A stretch of 64,000 nucleotides of DNA from Nostocales cyanobacterium HT-58-2 (lineage in GTDB: Bacteria; Cyanobacteriota; Cyanobacteriia; Cyanobacteriales; Nostocaceae). The stretch is from the NCBI GenBank assembly GCA_002163975.1, contig CP019636.1:993001-1057000 (forward strand), in the 5' to 3' direction. The notes below the pieces were generated by a model, which was given only the letters and a program-made list of their open reading frames with translations, was not told the DNA's origin and made no database searches. Shown in pieces: positions 36,233 to 45,412 of the stretch (positions are counted from its first letter, which is position 1; each line of letters begins with the position of its first letter). The translations under genes and the position numbers were made by a program.

Positions 36233-37681
36233 TTACTCCCGCCAAAGTTCGTTGACAACACTCCCATCTACACTCACTAATTGAATATGTAACGGCATTT
36301 GCCCCGCCGCATGAGTTGAACAACTCAAACAAGGGTCAAAAGCTCGAATTCCTGCTTCAACACGGTTCAGCATCCCTTCAGAAATTTCTGAACCGTGAAT
36401 AAAATGCCGCGCAATTTGTGCGACTGTACGATTCATCGCTAAATTATTTTGACCAGTAGCTATGACTAAATTTACTTTCTGAATTAAACCGTTTTCATCA
36501 ACTTGGTAATGGTGAAATAATGTACCGCGTGGTGCTTCACTGACACCCACTCCTTCTAATTGATTGATACCAGCATCAGCACGCAATCGATTTGATAGTA
36601 AATCAGAATCATCTAGTAAAATTTCAATTCGCTCAATTGATGCCAGAATTTCAATTAATCGGGCATAGTGATAGAAAAATGATGAGGTCACTGTGCCTTT
36701 ACCTCTGTCTCTAAATTCTCTCAACTCCAAATCAGCTAATGGTGTACCAATATGGCTGCAAATATTCAGACGTGCTAGAGGTCCTACCCGATAAATACCA
36801 CTATCTAAACGACAATGATTACTCTGGTCAGGATAACCTAAAGGACGGTAGTAAGGAGACTTTAAATAGGAATCTGGTTGAACTGCCTCACCGATAAATT
36901 CTTGATAATGAGTTGGATCAAGTTTATCAGCAATGATATTCCCAGCACTATCTACAAAACGAATATGTCCGTCATAGTTCTCCCACAAACCTTCAGGAGT
37001 GACTAATCCCATAAATAAGCTAGGAAAATTGCCAAAGGTTTGCGCTTCTTTTTCATAATCCTTGAGTAAGCGTTTAAATCTACCCAATGCATCTAATATT
37101 GTGGTACGTACCTCCGGGATGCGGTTCTGAATATGAGTGCGTCCTTCTTGGGATAAAGGTTCGCGCACACCACCAGGAACCGCCCATGCTGGGTGTATCT
37201 TCTGCCCTCCCAATTGTTCAATAATTTCTTGTCCAAATTGACGCAAGCGGATTCCCCCACGAGCAAGTTCTGGTTCAGCTGCAATTAACCCAAATACATT
37301 GCGTTTTTGAGAGTTGCTATCCATTCCTAATAATAAATCTGGGGCACTCAGGTGGAAGAAACTCAGAGCATGAGATTGGATAATTTGTCCCAAATTCATC
37401 AAGCGGCGCAATTTTTTAGCAGCTTTAGGAATTGTAACCGCAAGGATGCGATCGCCAGCTTTGGCAGAAGCTAACAAATGGCTCACCGGACAAATCCCAC
37501 AAATTCGCGCTGTAATTCCTGGCATTTCCCACAGTGGACGACCTTCACAAAACTTTTCAAATCCGCGAAATTCTGTGACATGAAAACGAGCATCGCTGAC
37601 TTGTCCTGCATCATCCAAATAAATAGTGATTTTGGCGTGTCCTTCAATTCGAGTGACCGGATCAATAATTATTTTTTTCAT
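36233..37681 (-). CDS. hoxH: Bidirectional hydrogenase large subunit HoxH
   Basis: 482 aa from ATG 37681 ([17 protein letters not shown]); upstream codons come from an intergenic repeat region. Ni-Fe ligands: Cys-61 and Cys-64 in [10 protein letters not shown], Cys-451 and Cys-454 in DPCLSCSTH. The 25 residues after His-457 (AAGQMPL...NELWRE) are the extension removed by HoxW. Full length and intact. It is the catalytic subunit of the NAD(P)-linked hydrogenase that makes or consumes H2 in darkness or under low oxygen. Confidence 0.96.
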   Translation of the reverse strand: MKKIIIDPVTRIEGHAKITIYLDDAGQVSDARFHVTEFRGFEKFCEGRPLWEMPGITARICGICPVSHLLASAKAGDRILAVTIPKAAKKLRRLMNLGQIIQSHALSFFHLSAPDLLLGMDSNSQKRNVFGLIAAEPELARGGIRLRQFGQEIIEQLGGQKIHPAWAVPGGVREPLSQEGRTHIQNRIPEVRTTILDALGRFKRLLKDYEKEAQTFGNFPSLFMGLVTPEGLWENYDGHIRFVDSAGNIIADKLDPTHYQEFIGEAVQPDSYLKSPYYRPLGYPDQSNHCRLDSGIYRVGPLARLNICSHIGTPLADLELREFRDRGKGTVTSSFFYHYARLIEILASIERIEILLDDSDLLSNRLRADAGINQLEGVGVSEAPRGTLFHHYQVDENGLIQKVNLVIATGQNNLAMNRTVAQIARHFIHGSEISEGMLNRVEAGIRAFDPCLSCSTHAAGQMPLHIQLVSVDGSVVNELWRE

Positions 37682-37718
37682 GACTGTATGAAAGAGATAG
37701 TATTTGATTAAAAAAAAT

Positions 37719-37876
37719 ACGTAGGATGTGTTAGCGCTAGCGTAACGCATCATTCTTCTGCATAAAATGGATAATATTTGATTTTGAAAATATGTAGGAT
37801 GTGTTAGCGCTAGCGTAACGCATCATTCATTCTTAAAGCTTTGATGCGTTACGGATTTCATCCTAACGCATCCTAC
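37719..37876. repeat. Two TAGGATGTGTTAGCGCTAGC repeats upstream of hoxH
   Basis: Copy A at 37719-37752 and copy B at 37791-37876 share GTAGGATGTGTTAGCGCTAG-CGTAACGCATCATTC. Copy B continues into an inverted arm (TTGATGCGTTACGGATTTCATCCTAACGCATCCTAC). Same family as 12333-12410. They occupy most of the 225-bp gap between the TM gene and hoxH. Confidence 0.75.
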
Positions 37877-37906
37877 TGGCGTGACTAAGAATTAGTTTTG
37901 TTGCTG

Positions 37907-38338
37907 TTAATTAGCTTTAAATGGTAGCCGTAACCACTGAAAAGCAGTCAAATTCAATAACAATCCTACTAATAATAAAAAGACCATCAAAACTATCTGA
38001 TACCAAAGAAGTGGCTGGACAAATAAATCCAAAAGTAAATGTAGTAAGTTCATAATACTATAAAAGATAGTTAAGCCAAAATGAATCATGCGATAACGCT
38101 TGGAATCAGTAAAGGCAGTGGCAATCATTGCTAGCATTGGTATCACAAAAAAGCCCAACATCAACCACATAATTACAGCAATCTCATCGATATTTGTCGC
38201 TTTTTGAGACTCGACAACAGGTAAACCGTGAAAAAGTGGAATTAAATTTAGTTGTGTATGAAATAGCATTCCTAGTAGAAAGACTGACCAAAGAGTAATA
38301 ATTCTTTCCCGATAATTAACTGCCATAATGACTCTCAA
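37907..38338 (-). CDS. Four-TM protein inside the hox operon
   Basis: 143 aa (139 if ATG 38326 is used). Four hydrophobic segments at about 13-33, 52-75, 84-108 and 113-135; both ends are predicted cytoplasmic. No family recognised. It lies between hoxY and hoxH, and its promoter region has a degenerate copy of the shared element overlapping the hoxY stop. It could anchor or service the soluble Hox complex at the membrane; that is inference. Confidence 0.6.
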   Translation of the reverse strand: MRVIMAVNYRERIITLWSVFLLGMLFHTQLNLIPLFHGLPVVESQKATNIDEIAVIMWLMLGFFVIPMLAMIATAFTDSKRYRMIHFGLTIFYSIMNLLHLLLDLFVQPLLWYQIVLMVFLLLVGLLLNLTAFQWLRLPFKAN

Positions 38339-38364
38339 ATTTCTTTTGTCATTGCCTCACCTCA

Positions 38365-38397
38365 AACTTAAGTGACGAATTTGAGTAACTTGTGAAC
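38365..38397 (-). promoter_or_regulatory. Fermentation-island promoter element, TM-gene/hoxH copy (degenerate)
   Basis: GTTCACAAGTTACTCAA (38397-38381), 10-bp spacer, -10 box TAAGTT (38370-38365). Three mismatches to the operator consensus but spacing is exact. The predicted start near 38358 leaves a 20-32 nt leader for the TM gene, so this would be an internal promoter of the hox operon. Confidence 0.5.
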
Positions 38398-38943
38398 TTA
38401 ACCAAACTTGATAAATTCACGTCCTTCTAGCTGCGGTTTTTCTCCTCGCAGCAACGCTTCTAATACTGCTTTAATCCGAGTTGCTGAAGGTGGGCAACCT
38501 GGTAAGTACACATCAACTGGTACTACTGTATGCACTGGTATCACCCGATCTAGTAAGGTTGGTACAATACCAGGCTCAGAAGGAATCATGCCGTGAACAT
38601 CGACTGCTTCAATGTAACAACGCTGGAGAACTGGTTCGGCACTACCTAGAGGATTGCGTAAAGCAGTGACATTGCCAGTGACAGCACAATCTCCAAAAGA
38701 AACAAGAATTTGCGATCGCTCTCGTACCGTCTGAATCATTTGCAGGTGATCCTCATTGGCAACTGCACCCTCAACTAACACGATATCCACTCCTTGCGGA
38801 TATTCCTTAATATCAGCAAAGGGACTATAAACTAAATCCACTTGTCCTGCTAAATCAATCAGCCATTCGTCCAAATCCAAAAAAGACATATGACAGCCAG
38901 AACAGCCGCCTAGCCAAACCGTTGCTAATTTCAAACGAGCCAT
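38398..38943 (-). CDS. hoxY: Bidirectional hydrogenase small subunit HoxY
   Basis: 181 aa. The proximal [4Fe-4S] ligands Cys-14 and Cys-17 (LGGCSGCHMS), the Cys of SFGDCAVTGN (about 84) and of LPGCPPSAT (about 149) are all present. It passes electrons between the Ni-Fe site of HoxH and the diaphorase module. Length normal for the short, single-cluster small subunit. It follows the DUF3122 gene by 62 bp. Confidence 0.95.
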   Translation of the reverse strand: MARLKLATVWLGGCSGCHMSFLDLDEWLIDLAGQVDLVYSPFADIKEYPQGVDIVLVEGAVANEDHLQMIQTVRERSQILVSFGDCAVTGNVTALRNPLGSAEPVLQRCYIEAVDVHGMIPSEPGIVPTLLDRVIPVHTVVPVDVYLPGCPPSATRIKAVLEALLRGEKPQLEGREFIKFG

Positions 38944-39005
38944 TTTCTTTTATTCTTAAGGATAAATAGGGAAAAAATAGATTTTAACTGTTGAGCCTTT
39001 AGTAC

Positions 39006-39530
39006 TTAGTGCTTGAATGCAACTTCTTGCCATTCCTGCACCACATATTGGGGAATTGAAATATTGATGAAGCGTTCTGCACCTAGAGGTATACCAATCA
39101 ACAACTCTTGAGTTGGTAATTGAGGCAAAATATCCTTGAAGTCATACTGACCAATAGTTGGTGCTGGTGCTTCCTCTACAAAAATATCAGGAGCAGTCAA
39201 GACTTCATTTGTCTGCGTGATAATCTTCAACGGTAAGGGATGAGGCAGTTCCTGAGAACCGGGAAATCCTATTAAGCGTAGATTTATTGAAGATACTGTA
39301 TTGGTATTGGAATGAACTCTTTTAAATAGGACAACCTGCCAATAATTTCCCAATTCATCATTTAATTTTTGCTGTGAGCGATAAAGTATTTCTCCTGGCG
39401 CTTCTTCTAATTGAACAACAACAGCAATGACCTGTTGAGATGTGAAGCTTGCTAAACCCAGGAATATATACACTGTGATCATCCCTAACAATAGGAGCCA
39501 CAAAAAGGTTTTGAAGATACGGCTTAACAT
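39006..39530 (-). CDS. DUF3122 protein between hoxU and hoxY
   Basis: 174 aa. One N-terminal membrane segment or uncleaved signal (FLWLLLLGMITVYIFLGLASF, about 8-28), the rest periplasmic and beta-rich, with EAPGEILYRSQQKLNDELGNYWQVVLFKR as the typical DUF3122 opening. Cyanobacteria-specific family without assigned function. Spacing of 36 bp to hoxU and 62 bp to hoxY places it firmly in the operon. Its periplasmic location is odd for a partner of a cytoplasmic hydrogenase. Confidence 0.75.
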   Translation of the reverse strand: MLSRIFKTFLWLLLLGMITVYIFLGLASFTSQQVIAVVVQLEEAPGEILYRSQQKLNDELGNYWQVVLFKRVHSNTNTVSSINLRLIGFPGSQELPHPLPLKIITQTNEVLTAPDIFVEEAPAPTIGQYDFKDILPQLPTQELLIGIPLGAERFINISIPQYVVQEWQEVAFKH

Positions 39531-39566
39531 TAGATTTACCTCGTTATGCTGATTTATGATCAGTGA

Positions 39567-40283
39567 CTAAACAAGCCATTGTTTCTTCTCCCGTGCTGTC
39601 ACCAGAAAATCAAGTTTGGCGCGATCGCGTTTCATTTCACCGACACCGGAACCTTGGTAGAAAATCGCACCTGTAGGACAAGCATTGACACATTTGCCGC
39701 AGGAAGTACAAGTCTCGGAAGTTCCCCAAGGCTGATTTAAATCAGTGATGACATGAGAATTTGTTCCCCTACCCGCCATATCCCAAGTGTGTGCTCCTTC
39801 AATTTCGTCACAAACACGTACGCAACGAGTGCAAAGAACACAACGATTGTGGTCAATGCCAAAGTGTTCGTGAGAAGCATCGACTTTACGATTGGGAAAT
39901 TGATACTCCAATCGCACATGATCCATGCCCATTTCAATTGCCAAATCTTGCAATTCACAATTACCATTAGCTACGCAAACCGAGCAAATGTGATTACCTT
40001 CAGCAAACAGCATTTCTATAATCATGCGACGATATTTTTGAAGGCGATCGCTATTTGTCTGGACTTCCATACCTTCAGCAACTTTCGTTACACAAGCAGG
40101 TTGAAGTTTATGACTGCCAGCAATTTCTACTAAACAAAGCCGACAAGCCCCAACATCTGTCACCCCTTGTAGGTGGCACAATGTCGGAATGTGAATCCCT
40201 GCATCCTGCGCTGCTTGGAGAATGGTTTCTTCCTCACGGGCGCTAATTAATCGCTCGTTGATTGTTAGTGTTTTGACTGCCAT
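39567..40283 (-). CDS. hoxU: Bidirectional hydrogenase diaphorase subunit HoxU
   Basis: 238 aa. N-terminal [2Fe-2S] ferredoxin domain ([20 protein letters not shown]...ACVT), the His/Cys [4Fe-4S] site [15 protein letters not shown], and two ferredoxin-type [4Fe-4S] clusters ([30 protein letters not shown]). It wires HoxF to HoxY. 17 bp downstream of hoxF, so the two are tightly coupled. Confidence 0.95.
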   Translation of the reverse strand: MAVKTLTINERLISAREEETILQAAQDAGIHIPTLCHLQGVTDVGACRLCLVEIAGSHKLQPACVTKVAEGMEVQTNSDRLQKYRRMIIEMLFAEGNHICSVCVANGNCELQDLAIEMGMDHVRLEYQFPNRKVDASHEHFGIDHNRCVLCTRCVRVCDEIEGAHTWDMAGRGTNSHVITDLNQPWGTSETCTSCGKCVNACPTGAIFYQGSGVGEMKRDRAKLDFLVTAREKKQWLV

Positions 40284-40300
40284 TTCTGTTATCTTAGAGG

Positions 40301-41905
40301 TTATTGAATCAACGCCAAATACTCATCCCGGAAGTACCTTAAAGTACTAAACACCGGATTCGGTGCCGACTGTCCCAAACCGCACAAACTTGTCTGCTTG
40401 ACCATGTCGCACAGTTCCTCTAGCAGTTCCAAGTCAGCAAGCGATGCTTTGCCTTCCCGGATTTTAGTTAATAATTGATATAGTTGCACCGTTCCGACAC
40501 GACAGGGAATGCACTTACCGCAGGACTCATCCATGCAGAATTCCATAAAGAAACGGGCGACATCTACCATATTGGTACTTTCGTCCATCACAATCATACC
40601 GCCGGAACCCATGATAGAACCAAGTTGGGCAAGAGATTCGTAGTCTACGGGAGTATCAAAAGCTGAGGCGGGAATGCATCCTCCGGAGGGACCACCTGTT
40701 TGCACTGCTTTTGATGTACCGCCATTTGGCACACCACCACCCATTTCTTCAACAATTTGCCGCAGAGTTGTTCCCATTGGCACTTCTATTAAACCTGTAT
40801 TGCGGATTTTTCCCGCTAGGGCAAAAACTTTCGTACCTTTGCTTTTTTCTGTACCAATGCTGGCGAAGACTTCTGCACCTTTGCGAATAATCCAAGGGAC
40901 ATTGGCAAAGGTTTCGACGTTGTTAATTAAAGTCGGAAATCCCCACAAACCACTCTCCGCTGGGTATGGTGGACGGGGACGGGGTGTGCCGCGTTTGCCT
41001 TCAATAGATGCCATTAACGCGGTTTCTTCGCCACAAACATAAGCTCCCGCCCCAATGCGAATATCAATTTTAAAATCAAAGGGAGAGTCAAAAATATGAC
41101 TTCCTAATAAACCAAGGCGTTGGGCTTGGCGAATAGCAATTTGCAAACGGTTGATAGCAATGGGGTATTCGGCACGGATATAAATGTAACCTTGATTAGC
41201 ACCCACAGCATAGGCAGCGATCGCCATTCCTTCTAAAACTCGATGGGGATCGCTTTCCAAAACACTTCGATCCATAAATGCACCAGGATCGCCCTCATCA
41301 GCGTTGCAGATAACAAATTTGCGTTCTCCCTTGGCTTTGGCTACAGTTGCCCATTTCACACCTGTGGGATAACCAGCACCACCCCGTCCCCGCAATCCAC
41401 TGCGAGTCATAGCATCGACAACTTCAGCAGGCGTCATCTCTCGCAGCAAGTGGTAAAGCGCCTGATAGCCATGAGCTGCAATGTAAGACTCAATGCGTTC
41501 TGGGTCAACCTCACCGCTATTTTCCAGAACAATGGGGAGTTGCTTAGTAAAAAACGGATGTTTCAAATCTCCTTTTTGTACTTTTACTGTATCATCATCC
41601 AATGCAGCGATAATGGAAAGAGCATTTTCTGAAGTTACTTTTTCATATAGTAAGGGTTCAAGGTCTTGCGCCTCTTTGCTGTCAACTTGTACTAAAGGAC
41701 CTTGGCAACACAAACCCATACAACCAACACTGCAAACTTCAACTTTATCTGCCAATCCTATTTCTGTTGTTACCTTTTCCAAACTTTCTTTCACTGCAGT
41801 AGAACCAGATGAGAGACAACCAGCTGCCATACAACAACGAATGCGAATAGGCTTAGAATTGCCGTGTTCTTTCTGAGCTATTTCCTGTAATTCAGTCAGA
41901 TCCAT
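40301..41905 (-). CDS. hoxF: Bidirectional hydrogenase diaphorase subunit HoxF
   Basis: 534 aa, NuoE/NuoF-like fusion. A thioredoxin-like [2Fe-2S] domain ([12 protein letters not shown]...CSVGCMGLC) is followed by the NADH-binding Gly-rich loop [16 protein letters not shown] (about 169-184), FMN motif [19 protein letters not shown] and the C-terminal [4Fe-4S] ligands [12 protein letters not shown]...CGLG. It exchanges electrons with NAD(P)H or, as shown in Synechocystis, ferredoxin/flavodoxin. 83 bp downstream of hoxE. Confidence 0.95.
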   Translation of the reverse strand: MDLTELQEIAQKEHGNSKPIRIRCCMAAGCLSSGSTAVKESLEKVTTEIGLADKVEVCSVGCMGLCCQGPLVQVDSKEAQDLEPLLYEKVTSENALSIIAALDDDTVKVQKGDLKHPFFTKQLPIVLENSGEVDPERIESYIAAHGYQALYHLLREMTPAEVVDAMTRSGLRGRGGAGYPTGVKWATVAKAKGERKFVICNADEGDPGAFMDRSVLESDPHRVLEGMAIAAYAVGANQGYIYIRAEYPIAINRLQIAIRQAQRLGLLGSHIFDSPFDFKIDIRIGAGAYVCGEETALMASIEGKRGTPRPRPPYPAESGLWGFPTLINNVETFANVPWIIRKGAEVFASIGTEKSKGTKVFALAGKIRNTGLIEVPMGTTLRQIVEEMGGGVPNGGTSKAVQTGGPSGGCIPASAFDTPVDYESLAQLGSIMGSGGMIVMDESTNMVDVARFFMEFCMDESCGKCIPCRVGTVQLYQLLTKIREGKASLADLELLEELCDMVKQTSLCGLGQSAPNPVFSTLRYFRDEYLALIQ

Positions 41906-41988
41906 ATTTCATATCAATTGTTTTTAGGAGAGTAAGGAATGGTGTAAACAATTATCAGTTATCAAAAAAAATTGATAACTGTTCACTG

Positions 41989-42528
41989 TTAACTGTTTAC
42001 TGGTTTGAGCCATCCTTCTATTTTTTCGGTAACTAACTCCGGTGTCTGGTGTCCGCATACAGTGCCATCAAACACGACAGCAGGTGCAATCCCACAAGCA
42101 CCTAGACATCTTGCTGTTAAAAGTGAAAGTTCTTTATCAGGAGTTGTTTCGCCAGCATGAATTTTGGCGTATTTTTCTACAGTTGCTAGTAAATTTGCTG
42201 CACCTTTTACGTAACAAGCCGTACCCGTACAAACGACACAACTATGCACACCTTTTGGTGCTAGGGAAAAGAGATGATAAAAAGTAGCTACGCCATAAAC
42301 ACGGCTGGGCGGCAGTTTCAGGCTGTGAGCGATGTAAAATAACAAATCATTTTCTAAATAGCCGAAAAGCTCTTGTGCCTTATGCAAGACTTCTATAAGT
42401 GCATCCTGCTGATATTGATGGCGCTTCATAGTTGCATCAAGTATTTTGAAGCGTTTATCACCACTGAGATGTTCTTTTAGCGTACTTTTTGCATACTGAT
42501 TTTTTTTATTGACTGTCTGAGAGTCCAT
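41989..42528 (-). CDS. hoxE: Bidirectional hydrogenase subunit HoxE
   Basis: 179 aa. NuoE-like thioredoxin-fold [2Fe-2S] protein: VVCTGTACYVKGA and TARCLGACGIAPAVVFDG hold the four ligands. N-terminal helical region (RHQYQQDALIEVLHKAQELFGYL). First gene of the hox operon; a perfect copy of the shared promoter element with a consensus TATAAT lies about 160-190 bp upstream. Confidence 0.94.
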   Translation of the reverse strand: MDSQTVNKKNQYAKSTLKEHLSGDKRFKILDATMKRHQYQQDALIEVLHKAQELFGYLENDLLFYIAHSLKLPPSRVYGVATFYHLFSLAPKGVHSCVVCTGTACYVKGAANLLATVEKYAKIHAGETTPDKELSLLTARCLGACGIAPAVVFDGTVCGHQTPELVTEKIEGWLKPVNS

Positions 42529-42683
42529 TTTTCTAAATCTTTTTAGTATTTATGGTATTGTTGGCACATTGCCAAATACCCGCTATAGTTCTTGTATCGA
42601 CTTACAAAAATAAAAGTACTCCTTCTTGAAACTAGCTCTACAAATTTTGCGCTGTCTTGTTGCTCCTGAATTCTATACCGATC

Positions 42684-42716
42684 ATTATAGGTCTACAATT
42701 TGAGGAAGTTGTGAGG
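42684..42716 (-). promoter_or_regulatory. Fermentation-island promoter element, hoxE copy
   Basis: CCTCACAACTTCCTCAA (42716-42700), 10-bp spacer, -10 box TATAAT (42689-42684). Best copy of the set: perfect operator and consensus -10. It replaces a recognisable -35, as expected for an activator-dependent promoter. Leader about 150 nt. Confidence 0.75.
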
Positions 42717-42844
42717 TTATATCAAGTCTATTGTCCATGACGTAGAGCTAGAGGCGACGAGATTATCTTCCTCCTCATTACTGAAGGTTGTATAAAGTTT
42801 TTAGACAAAACAGTTATGTCTTGCAACTACAAAAATCAAGGGCG

Positions 42845-45361
42845 TTAAAACTTAATTTGCCGATAAAATTTTTGCTTAACTTTTTCTGCAGCAGTAATAT
42901 ACAAAGCAACAATGACTCCCAAAGCCAGGATAAACGAAATTGGAAGCGGTTGAAAACCGAATAGTTTTGCTAGAGGAGTAAACGGCAATAACAATGTCAC
43001 AATGCCAATCGTAATTGTCGCAATTAACAAGTACTTGCCTGGCTTACTTTGGAAGAACGGTTGACGAGTACGGATGACCAACACAATCATGGAGGCTGAA
43101 ATCACAGACTCCATAAACCAACCTGTTCGAAACTGGTTAGGTGTAGAATGCAAAATCAATAACAATATACAAAAGGTAAGATAGTCAAATACTGAACTGA
43201 GCATCCCAAAAACTATCATAAAATTGCGGATGAATTTGATATCCCAACGATGAGGTTGCTTAACCATTTCTTGGTCTACTCTATCGGTAGCAATAGTCAT
43301 TTCAGGAAAGTCGGTCATCAAATTAGTCAGCAGAATTTGCTTAGGCAATAGGGGGAAAAATGGTAACAGTAAGGAAGCCCCTGCCATGCTAAACATATTG
43401 CCAAAATTAGCACTAGTTGCCATGAATACATACTTGAGTGTGTTGGCAAAGGTGATTCGTCCTTCCCCAATTCCTTGCAGCAGCACATCCAAATCCTGTT
43501 CTAGGAGTACAATATCAGCTGCTTCTTTGGCTACGTCAACTGCACTATTGACCGAAATACCCACATCGGCGGCATGGAGAGCCGAAGCATCATTAATTCC
43601 ATCACCCATATAACCTACTACATTGCCAGCTTTCTTTAATGCCAAAATTATGTCTTCTTTCTGGTTAGGCTCAACTTCCGCAAACACGTCTATCAAGTTT
43701 ACCTGATGCATCAAGGCTTCATCGCTCATTTCATGCAAATCTAATCCCGCCAGAATTTTGGGCTGAGACAGTCCGATTTGTTGACTCAGACTAGCTGCAA
43801 CAGCATGACTATCACCCGTAATAATTTTTAGAGAAACTCCTGCTTGCTTGAGTTCGGTAATTGTGTGAATAATGCCGGGTTTGGGCGGATCAAAAAAGAC
43901 TAAGTAACCTAAAAAGGTCATATCGCTCTCATCTTCTTTACTAAGAGTAGTCGTGGTAGGATTGCGGTAAGCAACCCCCAAAACTCGAAAACCTTCTTGC
44001 CCTAAAGCTTCAAAACGCTGCTGAATTTGTGCCTGTAAACTATTCAACTCTACAATTGTGCACTCGCCAGTTTCGACAAATGAGCAAACATTGATAATAC
44101 TTTGTAATGCTCCTTTGGAGATTACAAGCTGAGTATGATCTTTAGCAACCAAGATACTCAATCGTTTACGGATAAAATCGTAAGGAACTTCATCAAGCTT
44201 TTGATAGCCTGAGATATCAAATGTGCGATCGCTACGAATAGCTTGATCGATTGGGTTGACAAATCCTGTTTCAAAAATTGCATTGAGATAGGCATAGAAA
44301 AGTACGCGATCGCTTTCGTTACCTTTATAATCAACAGCCGAATGAATCCTTACCACACCTTCAGTTAGAGTGCCTGTTTTATCAGAACACAGCACATTCA
44401 TACTGCCGAAGTTTTCAATTGCTGCTAGTCGCTTGACGATCACACTTTTATGCGCCATCTGTTTTGCCCCGTGCGCTAAATTAATGCTGATAATTGCAGG
44501 TAATAATTGTGGTGTGAGTCCTACAGCTAGTGCAAGGGCAAACAGAAACGAATCCAGCACTGGGCGTTTGAGCAGAAGATTGCCGGCAAAAATGCCAAGT
44601 ACTAACAACAGAGTCACTTCCATGAGGAAGTATCCGAATTGGCGAACTCCATGCTCAAACTCTGTTTCCGGTGGTCTAAATTTCAGCCTTTGGGAGACCT
44701 TACCAAATTCTGTTTCCTTGCCTGTACCTACTACTAAAGCTTTGGCAGTGCCACTCACTACGTATGTACCCATAAATAAGGTATTCGTACGCTGGCTTAA
44801 AGGTGTTTGCAGTGGTAACACACCATCTACCTTGGCAACTGGGTAAGTTTCACCCGTCAAGGCTGCTTCATTGACAAATAGATCTTTCGAGTCCAAAATT
44901 ATGCAATCTCCAGGAATATTGTCCCCTGCTGCCAGACACACTACATCTCCAGGTACAATCTCTTCTACTAAAATGTCCACACTTTTGCCATCTCTTAGGA
45001 CGTTAGCTTTAATTTGGACGATTAAAAGCAGTTTCTCAATCGCATCTGCTGCACCTCGTTCCTGCCAGAAACCCAGCAATCCGCTTACTAAAACGATAAT
45101 CAGGATAATCAATGCATCCGTCTTATCATTTAGGAAAATAGAGAGAATTGCAGCTGCAATCAGAATTAAAATAATCGGACTTTGAAATTGCGCTAATAAT
45201 AGTGTTAATGTGTCTGATTTCTTTTTGGGTTTAAGGAGATTTGCACCATACTCTTCTAAGCGTTGTTTGGCTGCTTGAGTTGTTAAACCTTGAGGTGTAG
45301 ATTGCAATTGTTGGAGCAGTTCAGCCATCGGAATACTCCAAAATATCCTTTGCTTATTCAT
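42845..45361 (-). CDS. mgtA: Magnesium-translocating-type P-type ATPase (P3B, MgtA-like)
   Basis: 838 aa. Actuator TGE (LTGETYPVAK), phosphorylation motif CSDKTGTLTEG (Asp about 331), KGA in the nucleotide domain, MGDGINDASALHAADVGIS hinge. M4 reads AVGLTPQLLPAIISINLAHGA, as in MgtA/MgtB proteins, and about ten TMs are predicted. Family role is Mg2+ uptake; why it sits in a fermentation island is unclear, but Mg2+ or proton balance under low energy charge is plausible. 51 bp downstream of the next ATPase. Confidence 0.82.
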   Translation of the reverse strand: MNKQRIFWSIPMAELLQQLQSTPQGLTTQAAKQRLEEYGANLLKPKKKSDTLTLLLAQFQSPIILILIAAAILSIFLNDKTDALIILIIVLVSGLLGFWQERGAADAIEKLLLIVQIKANVLRDGKSVDILVEEIVPGDVVCLAAGDNIPGDCIILDSKDLFVNEAALTGETYPVAKVDGVLPLQTPLSQRTNTLFMGTYVVSGTAKALVVGTGKETEFGKVSQRLKFRPPETEFEHGVRQFGYFLMEVTLLLVLGIFAGNLLLKRPVLDSFLFALALAVGLTPQLLPAIISINLAHGAKQMAHKSVIVKRLAAIENFGSMNVLCSDKTGTLTEGVVRIHSAVDYKGNESDRVLFYAYLNAIFETGFVNPIDQAIRSDRTFDISGYQKLDEVPYDFIRKRLSILVAKDHTQLVISKGALQSIINVCSFVETGECTIVELNSLQAQIQQRFEALGQEGFRVLGVAYRNPTTTTLSKEDESDMTFLGYLVFFDPPKPGIIHTITELKQAGVSLKIITGDSHAVAASLSQQIGLSQPKILAGLDLHEMSDEALMHQVNLIDVFAEVEPNQKEDIILALKKAGNVVGYMGDGINDASALHAADVGISVNSAVDVAKEAADIVLLEQDLDVLLQGIGEGRITFANTLKYVFMATSANFGNMFSMAGASLLLPFFPLLPKQILLTNLMTDFPEMTIATDRVDQEMVKQPHRWDIKFIRNFMIVFGMLSSVFDYLTFCILLLILHSTPNQFRTGWFMESVISASMIVLVIRTRQPFFQSKPGKYLLIATITIGIVTLLLPFTPLAKLFGFQPLPISFILALGVIVALYITAAEKVKQKFYRQIKF

Positions 45362-45412
45362 GGATTTTTTGCAACTCTTAAAAACAACAGGAAAACAGAC
45401 ATCTCAAAGGCT

